Shown: positions 33,601-45,403, counted from the first letter of the stretch. The stretch: DNA of 64,000 bases from Gigaspora margarita (GCA_009809945.1 WTPW01001275.1:134519-198518); one strand, 5' to 3'. Notes: generated by a model from the letters alone, not told the origin. Numbers and translations: made by a program.

Positions 33601-34632
33601 ATGATATATCCACAAGATGTTCTTTTATTTTTTTTATATACCTTTTTATTTTATTTTACTTATTTTCTTTTATACCTTTATAAACAAACTTATCAAAACA
33701 AGCTCAAGAATCTCTTTAATTTCTTACTAAATTTTTTTGTAGAAAACATAGAAGCAGCTGCCACCTCTGAAAATAAAATATTCTCCACTTTTTGTGAGCT
33801 ATATTCAGAGGAGAATGATATAAGTAGGTGGGCAGGAAAGCCTATTTACACGGAGGACCAGGTTTATAATAGTCAGACCCAATGTACAGGGCAGGCTATG
33901 GTAACCTGTGCAGCTGTGAGAACCGAGCTTAAAACAGCGAGCTTCTCTACAGAAGATATTAATAATACTTCAGAAACCATATCTTCATCTCCTTCTGAAG
34001 TACAATATTCCTCAAATACCTCCTCACTACTAACTGCTACCAACTCTAACAACTATTCAATATCAGAAATTAATAATGAATCCCTATTAGAAAAAGACTT
34101 CAATAATGAAGAAATTGAACTACCTACAAATTCTTTAAATGACAGAAGCTATATCAGCCCCAATCCTAGCCCTCTTGAGATATATAACCCAACAACATGT
34201 TATAACAAATTTCTTTACTATTACGGACTACAAACTCTACCTTCTCCACAAACTATAGGCTCTTTCTTGCAATATATACTAGAATATTACTCTATGTTTT
34301 ATTCAAATCAATATATTAAAATTTTTGTTAAACTACATCCTCAACTTGATTACATTTTTACTAAAGCACATATTTACCTCCCATATGAAAACCTTGTACT
34401 AGGTCATTTCATACTTCCACCTTTTGGAGATCTACTATCTCTTTGCTATATAGAACTTAAATTATTCAATAACAATTTCAAATACCAATCTTTACTAATA
34501 ATTTTTTTTTTCCAATACCCAACTTACAACTATATACAACTCCAAATCTTAATACCAACTCTTCCTCAAATATCAATTTACCTCATTCTTCTGAAGAACC
34601 CTGTTACAATAAATTCCTTAAAAAACATATAA
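33601..34632 (+). CDS. LINE ORF1-like protein, low-complexity, unknown
   Basis: A 343-codon ATG-initiated frame. Residues 1-45 are hydrophobic and aromatic (LLFFLYTFLFYFTYFLLYLY) and derive from T-rich DNA, so the real start may lie later. Around residues 48-75 it contains the 131-bp repeat (copy 2). Residues 75-110 come from a G+C-richer stretch with RWAGKPIYTEDQVY and TGQAMVTCAAVRTELK. Ser/Asn/Thr-rich linker follows, then a Tyr/Leu-rich region. No zinc knuckle or RRM is visible, unlike many LINE ORF1 proteins. It is probably the remainder of ORF1, ending about 150 bp before the endonuclease frame. Confidence 0.45.
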   Translation: MIYPQDVLLFFLYTFLFYFTYFLLYLYKQTYQNKLKNLFNFLLNFFVENIEAAATSENKIFSTFCELYSEENDISRWAGKPIYTEDQVYNSQTQCTGQAMVTCAAVRTELKTASFSTEDINNTSETISSSPSEVQYSSNTSSLLTATNSNNYSISEINNESLLEKDFNNEEIELPTNSLNDRSYISPNPSPLEIYNPTTCYNKFLYYYGLQTLPSPQTIGSFLQYILEYYSMFYSNQYIKIFVKLHPQLDYIFTKAHIYLPYENLVLGHFILPPFGDLLSLCYIELKLFNNNFKYQSLLIIFFFQYPTYNYIQLQILIPTLPQISIYLILLKNPVTINSLKNI

Positions 34633-34776
34633 CATTTATTCAAAAATTCATTTTCACTATTATTCAAAATCTCTATTAATATTACAACTTTTGAAACATA
34701 TGTATATCTCAACACCCAAGATGAAATTCTTCCTAACTATATTATACTCTCTCCTAATCAATATTCTATATACTAC

Positions 34777-35460
34777 TAGTCACTAATCAAATTATCCATA
34801 TCAAATTTCTTGCAAGATTTACATCTAAACATTGCTATACACAATGTTAGAGGCTTTAATATTGCTTCCAAAAGGCAAATTTGGCAAGACTACTGCATTA
34901 ACTATAATATCTCAATTGCATATATTACTGAAACTAAAATTGCATCAAAAATAAAACTTTCTTTTTGCAACAATAACTTATTTACCTATTACTGGGCAAA
35001 TTCTGAAAGCTCAGTAGAAGGTGCTGCTATTATGATTCACAATAACCTTAAACCACATGTGTATAGTTGTCACACACATCCAGGTAGGGCTATTGCTTTG
35101 GACTTGTTTTTTAAAGGCAATATAAAGCTCCGTATTATATTAGTTTATATTTCATCTACTGATTCATACAAAAGAAATCAAACTCAAAACCAGGTTATTA
35201 ATTGGACTTTACAGGCTCAACGATCTAATCTACATCCTATAATTTTAGGAGATTTTAATACACATGACAATACAACTAGCTCAGCATAAAAATATAAACT
35301 TATTAATTTTTTATATTACTCAAACATGTTTGATATTGGAGCTCATTATAACAATACACACTACACCTGGTCAAACAAAATCAACCAAAGCAAAATAGAT
35401 TATATTTGGACTAATTCAATTAATATACAATTTTTTTTTCTTATAACATTAATAATAGCA
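34777..35460 (+). pseudogene. LINE endonuclease (AP-like, EEP fold)
   Basis: The frame reads LNIAIHNVRGFNIASKRQIW (Asn in the first motif), AYITETKI (catalytic Glu), EGAAIMIHN, LRIILVYIS, and PIILGDFNTHD (GDFN motif), then after a TAA at 35287-35289 HYTWSNKINQSKIDYIWTNS, the ..SKIDYIW motif carrying the conserved Asp. The expected final SDH motif can be read near 35476 (SDHLILLTSW) after a T-run frameshift. This domain nicks target DNA at insertion. No ATG precedes it; the frame opens after an upstream TAG and may once have been fused to the RT. Confidence 0.8.
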
Positions 35461-36179
35461 AACTAGTACTCTAAGTGACCATCTTATTCTATTGACATCC
35501 TGGACATTCTCTAATGCCTATAGCAAACCTCCATACCTTCATACTGGTATCAGTCACAGAATTTTTAATCACAAAATAATGAGTTCAAATCAATAGACAG
35601 AATATTCTGATATATTATCCCAACTCTTTATTAAAAATCATGTTCCAATCTCAACCAATACACAGGAAAGCATTGATACAACCTGGCACAGATACAATAA
35701 TGTACTATACAAGCTACAATTCAAAAGATTCCTAATAAAAAAACTCGTAAATGAAGTTATAGCTACAAATATACACCATATTGTATTGCACTTTATACTG
35801 GTCTTAAAAAACTTGGACATCTTATAAAACTATTAAAAAGCAACTCTATTGCTTATTTACCTTATATCAACTTACATATTTCATTTATCAACTCAAGAGC
35901 AAAGTACAATCTTAATTTTCTTATATCACTTGATTCTGACCAAATTCAAACATGGCTTGTACATGCACAAAGTATTTGGAAAAAATATATCATGCTTATC
36001 ACCTGGAATCCTCTCTTCTTCTCCAACAACAAATTATCAGGCCTTAGAAAAAAGATGTGAATCACTTATTACTAAACCTAAACAAGCTATAAATAGTATA
36101 CTTAATCGCTACCAACCTCCTGTTCATTTTACAAATATTAAACTTCAAAACTAACTTATTACTGATCCCACTCTAATTA

Positions 36180-37351
36180 AACAACATATCCAATCATACT
36201 TTAATAATGGACTGCATACAGACCCATTAACTAGAATTTATTTGATAACTTCTAGAATCAACAATAACATCCACTTCTATATATTAAGTCTGAATGGTAT
36301 ATACCACTAACCCTTCCTATAACAGAAGAAGAGGTTATTCAAACAATTTCTCAACTTCCTAATAACAAAGCCTGTAGTTCTACAGGCATAAGCTATAAAA
36401 TGATCAAACATTAAAACCCAACTGGTATTACTATTCTCATATCTCTTTTTAATCGATGCCTTACACAAAATTCAATTCCCAAACAATGGAAAAAAGAAAG
36501 AATTTTTTCTATATCAAAAAACAATACTTTTGATAGTAATCTCAACCTTACATGCCCAATAAGCCTTATTGAGCATACCAGAAAAATCTATACCAAAATC
36601 ATTACCAATAAACTAAATCAAGTTTTCTTACAATACCCTATTCTTTCACTATATAACTATGTTGCCCTTCCTGAAAATAGTACTTCTATTCCTATTCATA
36701 TTCTTAACAACCTTATAGAAGATGCTAACTGCAATCACAAAGAGATCTGGCTTCTATCACAAGACATAAGCAAAGCTTATGACTCTGTAAACTTTACTCT
36801 TCTAGAGCATGCCCTTACACATTTACTTCTGCCTACTAATATTGTTAATACACTTTTTTAATATTTTAACTGACTGACAAAACAATGTTATTACCAATTT
36901 GGGTCTTACACAACCTTATCAGGTTCAAAATGGTATTGACCAAGAAAAAACAATAACACGCCTTCTTTGGCAGATTTACTATAGTCCTCTTATTTCTTAT
37001 ATACACTCAAATTCACCTAGTTATACAATTGAAACATCCTGGTTTACCAATCTCAAAAATTTTACAACTGACAATCTACAAACCAAATGTTCTGTACTAG
37101 CATACATGGATAATACTTTATGGATAGCATTATCTCAAAAAGAGCTTTCTAAAATACTTACTATTGCAGAATCCTTTTATTCTATAGCAAACATCCAAGT
37201 AAATCCAACCAAATCAATACTTTCAACCAATATTAAACAACAAAACTACAACCCAATCATATATAACAATCAACCTCTTCTTCTTCAACTACCAAACCAG
37301 CCTTTTAAGTTTCTTGGATGTTGGTTTACTTTAGACAATAAACAATTTTAA
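36180..37351 (+). pseudogene. LINE reverse transcriptase domain
   Basis: In order: WYIPLTLPITEEEVIQTISQ with NNKACSSTGISYKMIK (pre-A region), PISLIEHTRKIYTKIITNKL, SQDISKAYDSVNFTLLEHAL (motif A with catalytic Asp), AYMDNTLWIAL (motif C; the usual YADD reads YMDN, so the second Asp is lost), NIQVNPTKSILSTN (motif D) and FKFLGCWF (thumb). Stops occur at about 36414 and 36858-36870 and frames shift near 36880, so it is dead. The stretch 35460-36180 holds the decayed linker. Confidence 0.8.
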
Positions 37352-38640
37352 CAAACCCAATGTACTATTGCTGAATCAAACCAGCTCATACAAATTGCTT
37401 GTACAAAACAAATTACAGATACCCAAGCACACTATATTATTAATATTGTTATTATTCCTACAATAGAATACTGAATACAAAATATTCTATTAAGCCAGTC
37501 AACATGCAATAAAATCTTAACACAGCACATAGGAATAATCAAACATAAAGCCAAACTTAATCGCACAATCCCTACTAGCACTTTACCCCATCCTCAAATT
37601 TACAATATTAAAAATATATAGGATATCCAACTTTAACACCACCTATCTAACTTTATTAAAAGATTAAATAGCAATAGCCTATTAAATATTACTACTCTTA
37701 TTAGAGTTCAACAACTTCAAAATAACCTCTGGTCACCTACTAGTATCTTCACTCATCCTAATTCTACAATAAATGGCCCTAATAGATTAACTACAACCTT
37801 TAAGATTATTTAGCTTTTTAAACATTTTAACTGGTTAATTAGCCCTAATTCTTATTCCAACATTCCTTTTATAATTAAAGAAGGTTCAATTTCTTTGGAA
37901 TCTATTCTTGCTTTAATCCTAAATACACAACTTTTAAAAAACAAATTCGGCATTATCATTTACTTTTTCTTGATCAACTCACAACATATGACAATTCATG
38001 CTTATTAGACTGGAAACATATTTCACCAAAATTACACAAAATTCCTAAAGGCAGAACTCCTCAATGGTTTATCTTTCTAGAAGATAAAATCACTAGCCAC
38101 TCCTATAAATGCACTATTTACTCACACATAAATTTACCCTCTACAAACTATTATAGTTATACTACTGGTCACTTTTCAAAACATTCCAAACCTTGGCTTA
38201 TTACATTATTAAATGACCAAATTATTATAGGCAAAGCTCGGCACCAACCAACTGCATCAGACTTTACACTAATAATTCACTAGCAATGTTCTTTTCAAAC
38301 ACAATTCACAAACTTATACCAAACTCCACCAATTACTATATCATTATGCAGTAACTGTTCTCTCAATACTAAAATAATTAAAAACAAATGCACTATTCTA
38401 ATATCTACTAGTCATGCTACAAAATTCTGTGGCAGACTAAATTCTGACAAAACAATTAATTTAAATGCTAATTTTCTAGATCTTATATATTCAATTGCAC
38501 TTAGAAATCCAATTCATATTCTACCATTACCAAATCTTAACATTTCTACTATACAACTCCCTCCAATATTTGAACCAAGCCAAGCTTATAATACTCTTCA
38601 GTCTTTTACACATTATAATAGTAGTCTCTCAGAACTTACN
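37352..38640 (+). pseudogene. LINE linker between RT and RNase H, decayed
   Basis: Plus-strand fragments of protein (for example GKARHQPTASDFTLIIH near 38232-38280) continue with multiple stops, as expected for the RT thumb and connection region. No separate domain is recognised. Confidence 0.5.
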
Positions 38641-39890
38641 TTTTATACANANGGNTCTNTTATTAANCTAGNCAATNCCCAGTGCTCTATGGGAATTGGT
38701 TGGATACAATTAGCTAACCAAAATATTATACATACCTTTCAAGCACAAACCAAATTCTGGCCATGCTCATTTAAAGCAAAACTACTTGCAATTTTAGCTG
38801 CAATAAGTACAGCTCCTAGAAACTGTACCATCCAAATTTATACAGATTCACAATCAGTTATCTCTAAATTTAAAAGTTTAATCAATATTATACCACTTCC
38901 AAACTTTCTAAATATACCCTATTGGTCAATCTGGAATACATTACTTAACTTTATTAAATCATACAACCTTCATATTACTTTGCATAAAGTAAATGCACAT
39001 GAAGATGACAACTTCAACAATAAAGCTGACCAACTAGCATGCAATCATCACATAGCACCTTATCTTATTTTTAATTCAAACAACATATATAATCCTCAAT
39101 ATACACCAACTTCAGATAATTATCCAATGGAACTTCCTATTCATTACAGTATAAGAACAATCTGTAGAGCACATATAATTGCATGGTGGACATCACAAAA
39201 CTGCTTTCAGCAATGGAACCCAATTTCACAACTTATCAACTGGAATGCTTCATGGCTATACATTAATAATAATCAAAAAATTAGCAATTTTTCACATAGC
39301 TTTCAATCCTCTACTCTAAAATCTTTTAGAGTAAAGTTATTACTAAATAAGCTTCCTTCTTCACATATTCATCATAAAAGATATCCCTCAAACCCTAATA
39401 TTTGTCATATATGCCAACAGGCAAGTAATGCCTTGCACTAGGTTACTTGTCCAAATACTAATCTACTACTAGACCTTATAAACAATTCCTTAAACCAAAT
39501 ACTTAGCTCTAACAAACTTGATATCTCTTCAACTCAGGCTATAAATCTTTACTCCAAAATTTTAAACCTTGATAGTTTTCAAATTCATTATTTTTTATAC
39601 AAGCCCTCATTATACTCAACTCTATCAGGTCTTATTCCATTTGAACTGATTAATACATTACAAGAAATTGGCTTATCTTTAAAGCTTGCTAGCTTCTTTA
39701 CAATTCAATTTTTATTTCATCTGAATCAACAAATTTATACAAAAATCTGGATTCCATACTGTACTTCAAGATCACAATATCAACAAACAATCTTACAAAA
39801 TCAAACCATAGCTTCTGGATCTTCTGAATCTACTACATCTATAATCCAAACTAATAATAATAATTCTATTATAAATAACTCAATTTAGAA
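38641..39890 (+). pseudogene. LINE RNase H and C-terminal Cys/His region
   Basis: LTFYT.GS (38635-38656, with ambiguous bases at the catalytic Asp codon), then MGIGWIQLANQ, SFKAKLLAILAA (the catalytic Glu position reads Lys), IQIYTDSQSVISKF (Asp) and KVNAHEDDNFNNKADQLAC (final Asp): the RNase H order D-E-D-D with the Glu changed. Downstream, NPNICHICQQASNALH followed by a stop and VTCPN gives a CxxC..H..C zinc-like motif common at LINE C-termini. The coding remnant ends near TAG 39888. Confidence 0.75.
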
Positions 39891-40159
39891 AATAGATTAC
39901 TGGTACCCCCCACTGGATTAAATATCTTATACACCCTTCTAGTATATTAACCAATAACCAAATCTAGGTGAGTCTTGGCCACTCTTGTTGGTTTAGCCCA
40001 CAGATAAGTACTAGATCTACTTTTGTTTATCTAGCTATATGTCTGAGTTCTTTTTCTTAGCATTAGATTTAAATTATGAAAATTTTCCAATTGTAATAAG
40101 TTTCCATTAAATTTAATAAAGATAAGAGCAAGGTTTCACCATTAAAATTAAAAAAAAAA
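39891..40159 (+). other. LINE 3' untranslated region and A-tail
   Basis: It contains AAATCTAGGTGAGTCTTGGC and ends AATAAAGATAAGAGCAAGG, then an A-run; the truncated copy ends with the corresponding AATAAAGATAAAGGCAAAAC at about 22118. This shared tail is probably what the encoded RT recognises. Confidence 0.7.
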
Positions 40160-40359
40160 AATAGATAGCATAAAGCAGTATTGTATATTTTGGCTATCTA
40201 AGACCTTTTTTAATCTTGTTCACATCCAAAATATCCAAGTATCCAAGATTGTCTAAGTTTATACCAGCTTTAATAATTAATAAATTTGTCTAAAAAATAT
40301 ATAATTATATATTTTTTGAATATTGAACATATTTTAATTAAAATTAAAATAGGTTATCT

Positions 40360-41101
40360 AGGACCCCAAATAATCTATGTGAGGTTATATTTGAGGATCA
40401 TAGTAAAAATTTTTTCTGTTAGCGGTTCTACTTTGGTATATATCCGCTACATTTCAAACATCAGGTACCAACTTTGGTATTGGTTCCCAATTTTCGAAAT
40501 ATAAGCTTTCCAAAAAAAATTTTTCGAACAAAGCTTCTCTAAAAAAAAAAAAACAGAACCAACGCTCTCTAAAAAAAAATAAAAAAAATAAAAANNNNNN
40601 NNNNNNNNNNNNNNNNNNNNNNNNNNNNNNNNNNNNNNNNNNNNNNNNNNNNNNNNNNNNNNNNNNNNNNNNNNNNNNNNNNNNNNNNNNNNNNNNNNNN
40701 NNNNNNNNNNNNNNNNNNNNNNNNNNNNNNNNNNNNNNNNNNNNNNNNNNNNNNNNNNNNNNNNNNNNNNNNNNNNNNNNNNNNNNNNNNNNNNNNNNNN
40801 NNNNNNNNNNNNNNNNNNNNNNNNNNNNNNNNNNNNNNNNNNNNNNNNNNNNNNNNNNNNNNNNNNNNNNNAAAAAAAAAAACCATCCTGACGCTCACCA
40901 TTCCCAATACCGCTTTTCAAATATAACATTTTAAAAAATTTCCCTGTTACCATTTTTCAAATATACTCATTTTGCCTATTATCCGTTTTCAAATATAACC
41001 TTTTTACCCAATACCTACTTTTCAAATATAACCTTTTTAAAAAAACGGCCCTCTGTTAGCGATTTTTCAAATATGACATTACATAGATTGTTCGGGGTCC
41101 T
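40360..41101. mobile_element. hAT-like non-autonomous element with exact 8-bp duplication
   Basis: AGGACCCCAAATAATCTATG at the left is mirrored at the right end (TAGATTGTTCGGGGTCCT). The flanks GGTTATCT at 40352-40359 and 41102-41109 are identical. The interior has A-runs, the second assembly gap and, from about 40905, four or five degenerate repeats of TTTTCAAATATAACCTTTTT. GTTAGCGG near the left mirrors GTTAGCGATT near the right in direct, not inverted, order. No ORF. Confidence 0.8.
40595..40871. other. assembly gap (277 Ns)
   Basis: The gap is flanked by A-runs on both sides inside the hAT-like element; the real length is unknown. Confidence 0.95.
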
Positions 41102-41109
41102 GGTTATCT

Positions 41110-41441
41110 TAATAAAAATTTAAGTAATTTTATTTTATTTAATTGTTCAAACTACTGTCCAAAGCTATAAAACTAGCATAAAGTACATATTATTAGGAAT
41201 CAGTTTTTATAAGAATTTCTATTGAATAATATTTTAAACAGTATTTTCTATTTATTTTAATATTATATTAATTTTGTAATAATATAAAAACATAGTACAA
41301 GCATTATAGTAAAGTTTGTATTAAGTAATCTTTATGAAAACTAATATACTAGGTAAATGCATAGCATTGTTTGTCTGAAACCAAATATTTATATAAATAT
41401 AATAATTAAAAAGTTTGCTATTTACTAAGTAAAAGCATAAC
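41110..41441. other. gene-free stretch
   Basis: Nothing supportable was seen. Confidence 0.5.
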
Positions 41442-43128
41442 TAGTGCTCCTAGATTCAGTTTGGGTTCAGTTCAGTCTGGGTTCAGTCTGGGATCGAACT
41501 GGACTCGGACTCTAAATTTTACTAATTTCAAACTTTGCACCAGACTCAGACTCAATTATGAGTTTGGTCAAGGTTCTGTTCGAAGTTCGTGAACTGGTCT
41601 GAGTTCAAATATAGTTATATGTATTTTTTGGTGCTGAACAAGTTTACTTAGTGCATTTTTTCAGAATTAATTAGTAAATTTTATGAATTATAAGATTTTA
41701 TAAAATTTTATTAATAAAATTTTATAAAATCTTATAATTCACAAAATTTTATTAATTTATCTAAAAAAATGCACCAAATAAACTTATTCAGCACCTAAAA
41801 ATGCATCAAATTGGCAGAATTATTTTTATTTTACTTGAAATTTAGAGGATAGATGTATAATTTTGGATTTTTGATCAAAAAAGTCAAATTTAAGATCCTA
41901 TTCTCCAAATTTCAAGTAAAATATAAAACAATTAGCTGATTTAATATATTTTTAGGTGCTAAATAAGTTTACTTAGTGCATTAAGTTAGAATTAATTAGT
42001 GAAATCTCGTGAATCACTAGATTTTATAGAATTTTATTAATAGAATTCTATGAAATCTTATGATTCACAAAATTTTATTAATTAATTCTAACTTTATGCA
42101 CTAAGTAAAATTGTTCAGCACCTAAAAATACATTAAATCAGCTGAATTTTTTTAATTTACTTGAAATTTGGAGAATAGATGCTTAAATTTGATTTTTTTT
42201 GATCAAAAATCCCAAATTATGCATCTATTCTCTAAATTTAAAGTAAAGTAAAATAATTATACCAGTTTGATGTATTTTTAGGTGCTGAACAAGTTTACTT
42301 AGTGCTTGGAGTTAGAATTAATTAATAAAAATTTGTGAATTATAAGTTTTTATAGGATTTTATTAATAAAATCCTATAAAGCCTTATAATTCATAAATTT
42401 TTATTAATTAATTCTAACTCCAAGCACTAAGTAAACTTGTTCAGCATCTAAAAATACATCAAACCAGCATAATTATTTTTATGTTACTTGAAATTTAGAG
42501 AATAGATGCATAATTTTGGATTTTTGATCAAAAAAATCAAAATTAAGCATCTATTTTCCAAATTTCAAATAAAATAAAAAAAATTTGACCGATTTAATGT
42601 ATTTGTAGGTACTGAACAATTTTATTTAGTGCATAAAGTTAGAATTAATTAATAAAATTTTGTGAATTATAAGATTTCATAGAATTCTTTTAATAAAATT
42701 CTATAAAATCTTGTGATTCACGAGATTTCACTAATTAATTCTAACTTAATGCACTAAGTAAACTTATTTAGCACCTAAAAATACATTAAATTGGTCAATT
42801 GTTTTTATTTTACTTGAAATTTGAAGAATAGATGATTAAATTTGACTTTTTTGATCAAAAATCCAAAATTATACATCTATCCTCTAAATTACAAATAATT
42901 CTGCTGGTATGATGCATTTTTAGGTGCTGAATAAGTTTACTTAGTGCATAAAGTTAGAATTAATTAATAAAATTTTGTGAATTATAAGATTTTATAAATT
43001 TTATTAATAAAAAAATTTTATAAAATCTTATAATTCATAAAATTTTACTAATTAATTCTAAAAATATGCACTAAGTAAACTTGTTCAGCACCAAAAAATA
43101 CATATAATAATATTCAAACTCGGATTCT
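41442..43128. mobile_element. second palindrome-array element, right end lost
   Basis: It starts TAGTGCTCCTAGATTCAG, the same terminus as 18695, and has the same TTCAGTCTGGG-rich end region. Then palindromes A and B alternate nine times, with centres at about 41712 (A), 41874.5 (B), 42038.5 (A), 42202.5 (B), 42364.5 (A), 42527.5 (B), 42692 (A), 42854.5 (B) and 43005.5 (A): eight intervals, all 151-164 bp and most 162-164. A and B units within the array differ by scattered substitutions. No right terminus is found; the array stops near 43128 at an unrelated foldback sequence. No transposase. Confidence 0.85.
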
Positions 43129-43130
43129 GA

Positions 43131-43495
43131 TCACAGGATCCAAAGATCGATAAAGATTTTCAATCATTTAATTGAATTGGTTTTATATATAAAAATCAAT
43201 TTGATTAAATGAGTGATAAATCTTTATCGATCTTGGGATCCTGTGATTGAAATTTAACGATTTTTGGCTTGTTAGAATCGTCTCACTGAGACGAACATTT
43301 TGGTGGTTAATTCATTCAAAACGGCCCGGTGGATCAAAAGTTATTCAACAGTAAAGAAATTTACTTAGTGATGAACGATCTTGGGATCCTGTGATTGGAT
43401 TTTAACGATTTTGGGCTTTTTAGAATCGTCTCACCGAGACGAACATTTTGATAGTTAAATTATCCAAAACGGACCAGTAGATCAAAAGCTATTAA
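43131..43495. repeat. foldback plus ~118-bp direct repeat
   Basis: GATCACAGGATCC at 43131 is mirrored by GGGATCCTGTGAT at about 43236-43248, with ATCGATAAAGATTT mirrored inside. From 43233 a ~118-bp unit (GATCTTGGGATCCTGTGATT onward, including CGTCTCACTGAGACGAACAT) recurs at 43378-43495 with about 85-90 % identity by eye. Each unit carries the small hairpin TCGTCTC..GAGACGA, also found at 53.2-53.4 kb. Confidence 0.75.
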
Positions 43496-43951
43496 CAATT
43501 TCATAAATTGGCCAATTAAAAATAATTTAAAAATTATGTGTGGACAGACGGAAAGTGCAAAGTTACGTTTTTGATATTTTAATATGTGATTCATCAAGAA
43601 AGTAACTTTTGTATCATGATATGTAGAAACTAAAGGTCCTTCGCTTCGCTTTGGACAAAAAGAAGGAATTATAGATAGAGGATACAATCAGTCAAACTTT
43701 TGTAATTCGGTTATTGATCGAACATGTACAAAATAAATTGATCAATGATCAATTAAGTGCTTTGATTGGTAAAATTATTTGATCAGTCAAAATCATTTGA
43801 TCAATCATTATTGATTATATATTTTGATTGGTCAATATGCTTAATCAGTCAAATTGTTAGATCAGTTATAATTTATGATCGATCATATTGTATATTAAAT
43901 TCATATCTAATTTACTATATTACTATAATCATTTATTAACTATTATTAATA
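43496..43951. other. gene-free stretch
   Basis: TGATCA-containing words recur at 43739-43880 (TTGATCAGTCAA-like), a diffuse short-repeat patch. No gene. Confidence 0.4.
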
Positions 43952-43968
43952 TTAATAATGCATTATTA

Positions 43969-44963
43969 GGGTGTAGCAACTTAGGAAAGTTGTTAAGTTG
44001 TTACCACAAGCAGCAGGTTTAGGGTTCAAGTCCTACTGGCAACATTTTGAAAAAATAAAACCTATGTTCTAGTAACTGTTTCTCATCGATTAGTTGGATA
44101 AATTATCTGTAGTCTTGGTTCCACTATCAAGAATAAGAGCTTTCAGGCACACAAATCCAAGGAACTGGATAAATAGAAACCTATTTGGCAAGTTCTGAGT
44201 GAGGAAGTAGCAAAAGATCCTTGACAGTGCTATTAAACTGGAATATTAGAAACTGGAGCTGAAAAACTGAATGACAAGACTTTCGAGAAGGAGTCCACTA
44301 ACCTGGCTACCGGAGTCATATTTGAGAAAAAGAACCTATGCTATAGAAGTAGGTACCAAGAGAAGATTATAGAAGCACCTAATGCTGAGAAAACTGATCC
44401 TTCCAGGCTAACTGTTTTTGAAGTTTGAGAATACTAGGAAAGGACTAATAGAAAGGTTGTAGTGGGTACCAGAGTTGGAGCAAACCTTGCAAGGGCAGAA
44501 GTAGGTAACAGTAGAGGTTTAATGATTAGTCCTGATCCCAAGTATATGCCTTGGTAAATGTGTAGTTACCAAAGAGTAGGTAATACCTGTGTAGGACAGA
44601 GAATGCTCTACCAAGTGTCCCACAAGAATAAAGTAGTCCTAAAGAGATATTCATTAGCATCCAGAACTAATTTTAACTAACTAATGTAACAAAGGGCTGT
44701 ACCAGTAATACAAGTAGGATTGGCAAAAAGAATATGGACCAGAGGGTTTAAATAGGCAATCCCCTAGTTGGGTTGCAGGTATAATATCTAGTGTAGAACC
44801 TTTGGGCGGACTACTTAAATTAGACAAGCAAAAGTTGTACATATAGCTAGTTGTACCTCATCTATATAATGAATATCAGGGCGCTATAGAGGACTTCTTG
44901 ACCCAAAGGCTTGAATAAATAAATCTATTCCCATAACGAGAACTTTGACACAAAAAAAAAAAA
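43969..44963 (+). mobile_element. ~1-kb tRNA-headed SINE-like element, type 2, plus strand
   Basis: The head GGGTGTAGCAACTTAGGAAA and the B box TAGGGTTCAAGTCC match the minus-strand copy at 26232-27208, and similarity runs along the whole body (for example AGAGGGTTTAAATAGGCAAT) to an A-tail. TTAATAATGCATTATTA (43952-43968) and TTAATAACGCATTATTA (44964-44980) are 17-bp target duplications with one mismatch. The protein-like frame of the other copy (STNLATGV..E.K) is partly readable here but has stops. Confidence 0.85.
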
Positions 44964-44980
44964 TTAATAACGCATTATTA

Positions 44981-45389
44981 ATTTTAATTATTAATGGATA
45001 GCAGCACACTATACTACTAGTATTATATTGTACTATATTGTGATAGTCTTTAAAGCCAATTACCTATTAATTTAAAAATTAAATATTCTATTAAATATTT
45101 TTTTAAATATCTTAACTATTTGCAATTACATATCTGAGTTTTTTATAATATAAATTGTTCTCTAGAATTTTATAAAAAATATTTTTGTTTAGAATTTTAA
45201 TCTAGTTTTTATATAATAAAAATAGATTTTTGAATTTTCTTTTAAATTTTAAACATCTATTGCTCAAAATATATTAGCTTAAATAATAAAATTATAATTA
45301 ATTTTAATAAACAACAAAGTTTTTTACAACTTTTATTAAAAAATTAAAACAAATTATTTACTAAAATTTTTATTAAAAATTTTTTAAAC
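44981..45389. other. gene-free stretch
   Basis: Very AT-rich; nothing supportable was seen. Confidence 0.5.
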
Positions 45390-45403
45390 ATTGTACAACT
45401 TTT

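Larger units (their letters stand above)
31734..40159 (+). mobile_element. full-length LINE (I/Tad/jockey-like), inactive
   Basis: Identical 17-mers AATAGATAGCATAAAGC at 31717-31733 and 40160-40176 flank the unit and an A-run precedes the right copy, the signature of target-primed reverse transcription. The 8.4-kb unit holds an ORF1 region, then endonuclease, reverse transcriptase, RNase H and a C-terminal Cys/His region in the usual order, all broken by stops. The 3' end carries a GATAAAGATAAG-like sequence before the A-run. Within ORF1 lies a ~1.5-kb segment with antisense ORFs. RNase H downstream of the RT places it in the I/Tad-like group. A truncated copy is at 21016-22157. Confidence 0.85.

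Noticed and set aside
41442..43128. CRISPR array because of regular spacing
   Set aside because: The repeats are long AT-rich palindromes of two alternating types, without short repeats separated by unique spacers, and the context is eukaryotic.
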